The notes under the pieces: generated by a model | Seen by the model: only the letters and a program-made list of their open reading frames with translations | Databases searched by the model: none | What the model was told of the DNA's origin: nothing | Position numbers and translations under genes: made by a program | Shown: in pieces, positions 5,889 to 6,121 of the stretch | Layout: each line of letters starts with the position of its first letter | Numbering within the stretch: the stretch's first letter is position 1 | Assembly (NCBI GenBank): GCA_003543795.1 | Contig: DNBE01000046.1 | Span: 1 to 6,121 of the forward strand | Source of the DNA: Sutterella sp. | GTDB taxonomy: Bacteria; Pseudomonadota; Gammaproteobacteria; Burkholderiales; Burkholderiaceae_F | DNA: 6,121 nucleotides | Direction: 5' to 3'

Positions 5889-6121
5889 GGGATCAAGCCT
5901 GGCGGGCAATTAGTACTGCTTAGCTATGTATCTTACGACACCTGCACACGCAGCCTATCAACGTCCTCGTCTCGAACGACCCTTGGCGGAAATCAAGTTT
6001 CCAGGGAAGACTTATCTTCAGGCAGGTTTCCCGCTTAGATGCTTTCAGCGGTTATCCTTTCCGGACATAGCTACCCGGCAATGCGATTGGCATCACAACC
6101 GGTACACCAGCGGTCCGTCCA
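5889..6121 (-). rRNA. rrl: 23S ribosomal RNA, 3' portion (partial)
   Basis: The minus strand matches the 3' end of bacterial 23S rRNA, beginning just past the sarcin-ricin region: GUGGAC-like UGGACGGACCGCUGG, UGAUGCCAAU, GGGUAGCUA, CUGAAAGCAUCUAAGC, GACGUUGAUAGGC and GUACUAAUUGCCCG. The 3' end is placed near 5889 because the terminal GGCUUGAUCC occupies the place of the E. coli 3' GGCUUAACC, which pairs with the 23S 5' end. The terminus is uncertain by a few bases. The rest of the gene and the 16S gene lie beyond the right edge. Confidence 0.95.

Overview
This window reads as a chromosomal segment of a betaproteobacterium. A member of Burkholderiales, possibly the Sutterellaceae, is a guess from the protein and 5S/23S rRNA style and the moderate GC with an AT-rich intergenic space. 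The taxonomic call is inference. IscS, IscU and HscA are all of the proteobacterial ISC type, and IscS and IscU have the same residue numbering at their active sites as the E. coli proteins.

Layout. Positions 1-3850, all on the minus strand, carry a compact iron-sulfur cluster assembly operon transcribed iscS > iscU > iscA > hscB > hscA. The hscA gene runs off the left edge, and fdx would be expected beyond it. IscS takes sulfur from cysteine, IscU is the scaffold, IscA is an A-type carrier, and HscB and HscA are the J-protein and Hsp70 pair that releases the cluster from IscU. Upstream of iscS is an AT-rich 202-bp gap with a TATAAT promoter and a hairpin/U-run leader, but no iscR. On the far side of that gap is a low-molecular-weight protein tyrosine phosphatase gene (4053-4529, minus). 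A divergent alpha/beta-hydrolase (carboxylesterase/phospholipase family) gene lies at 4627-5319 on the plus strand.

From 5320 to 5664 no convincing protein gene is seen, but the space is highly structured. It holds a terminator for the hydrolase gene, then on the minus strand a complete-looking small RNA gene of about 134 nt. This has a near-consensus sigma70 promoter, TTGACA-16-TAAAAT, two strong hairpins and an intrinsic terminator. I do not recognise the RNA as a known family, and it is the best candidate here for something undescribed. Next come the rRNA operon terminator (a perfect 13-bp stem plus U-run), the 5S rRNA gene (5665-5780, minus), a 108-bp spacer, and the 3' end of the 23S rRNA gene (5889-6121, minus), which continues off the right edge.

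Two points deserve attention: the unassigned small RNA with a possible regulated promoter and a competing closing helix, and the absence of iscR from its usual place between the phosphatase gene and iscS.
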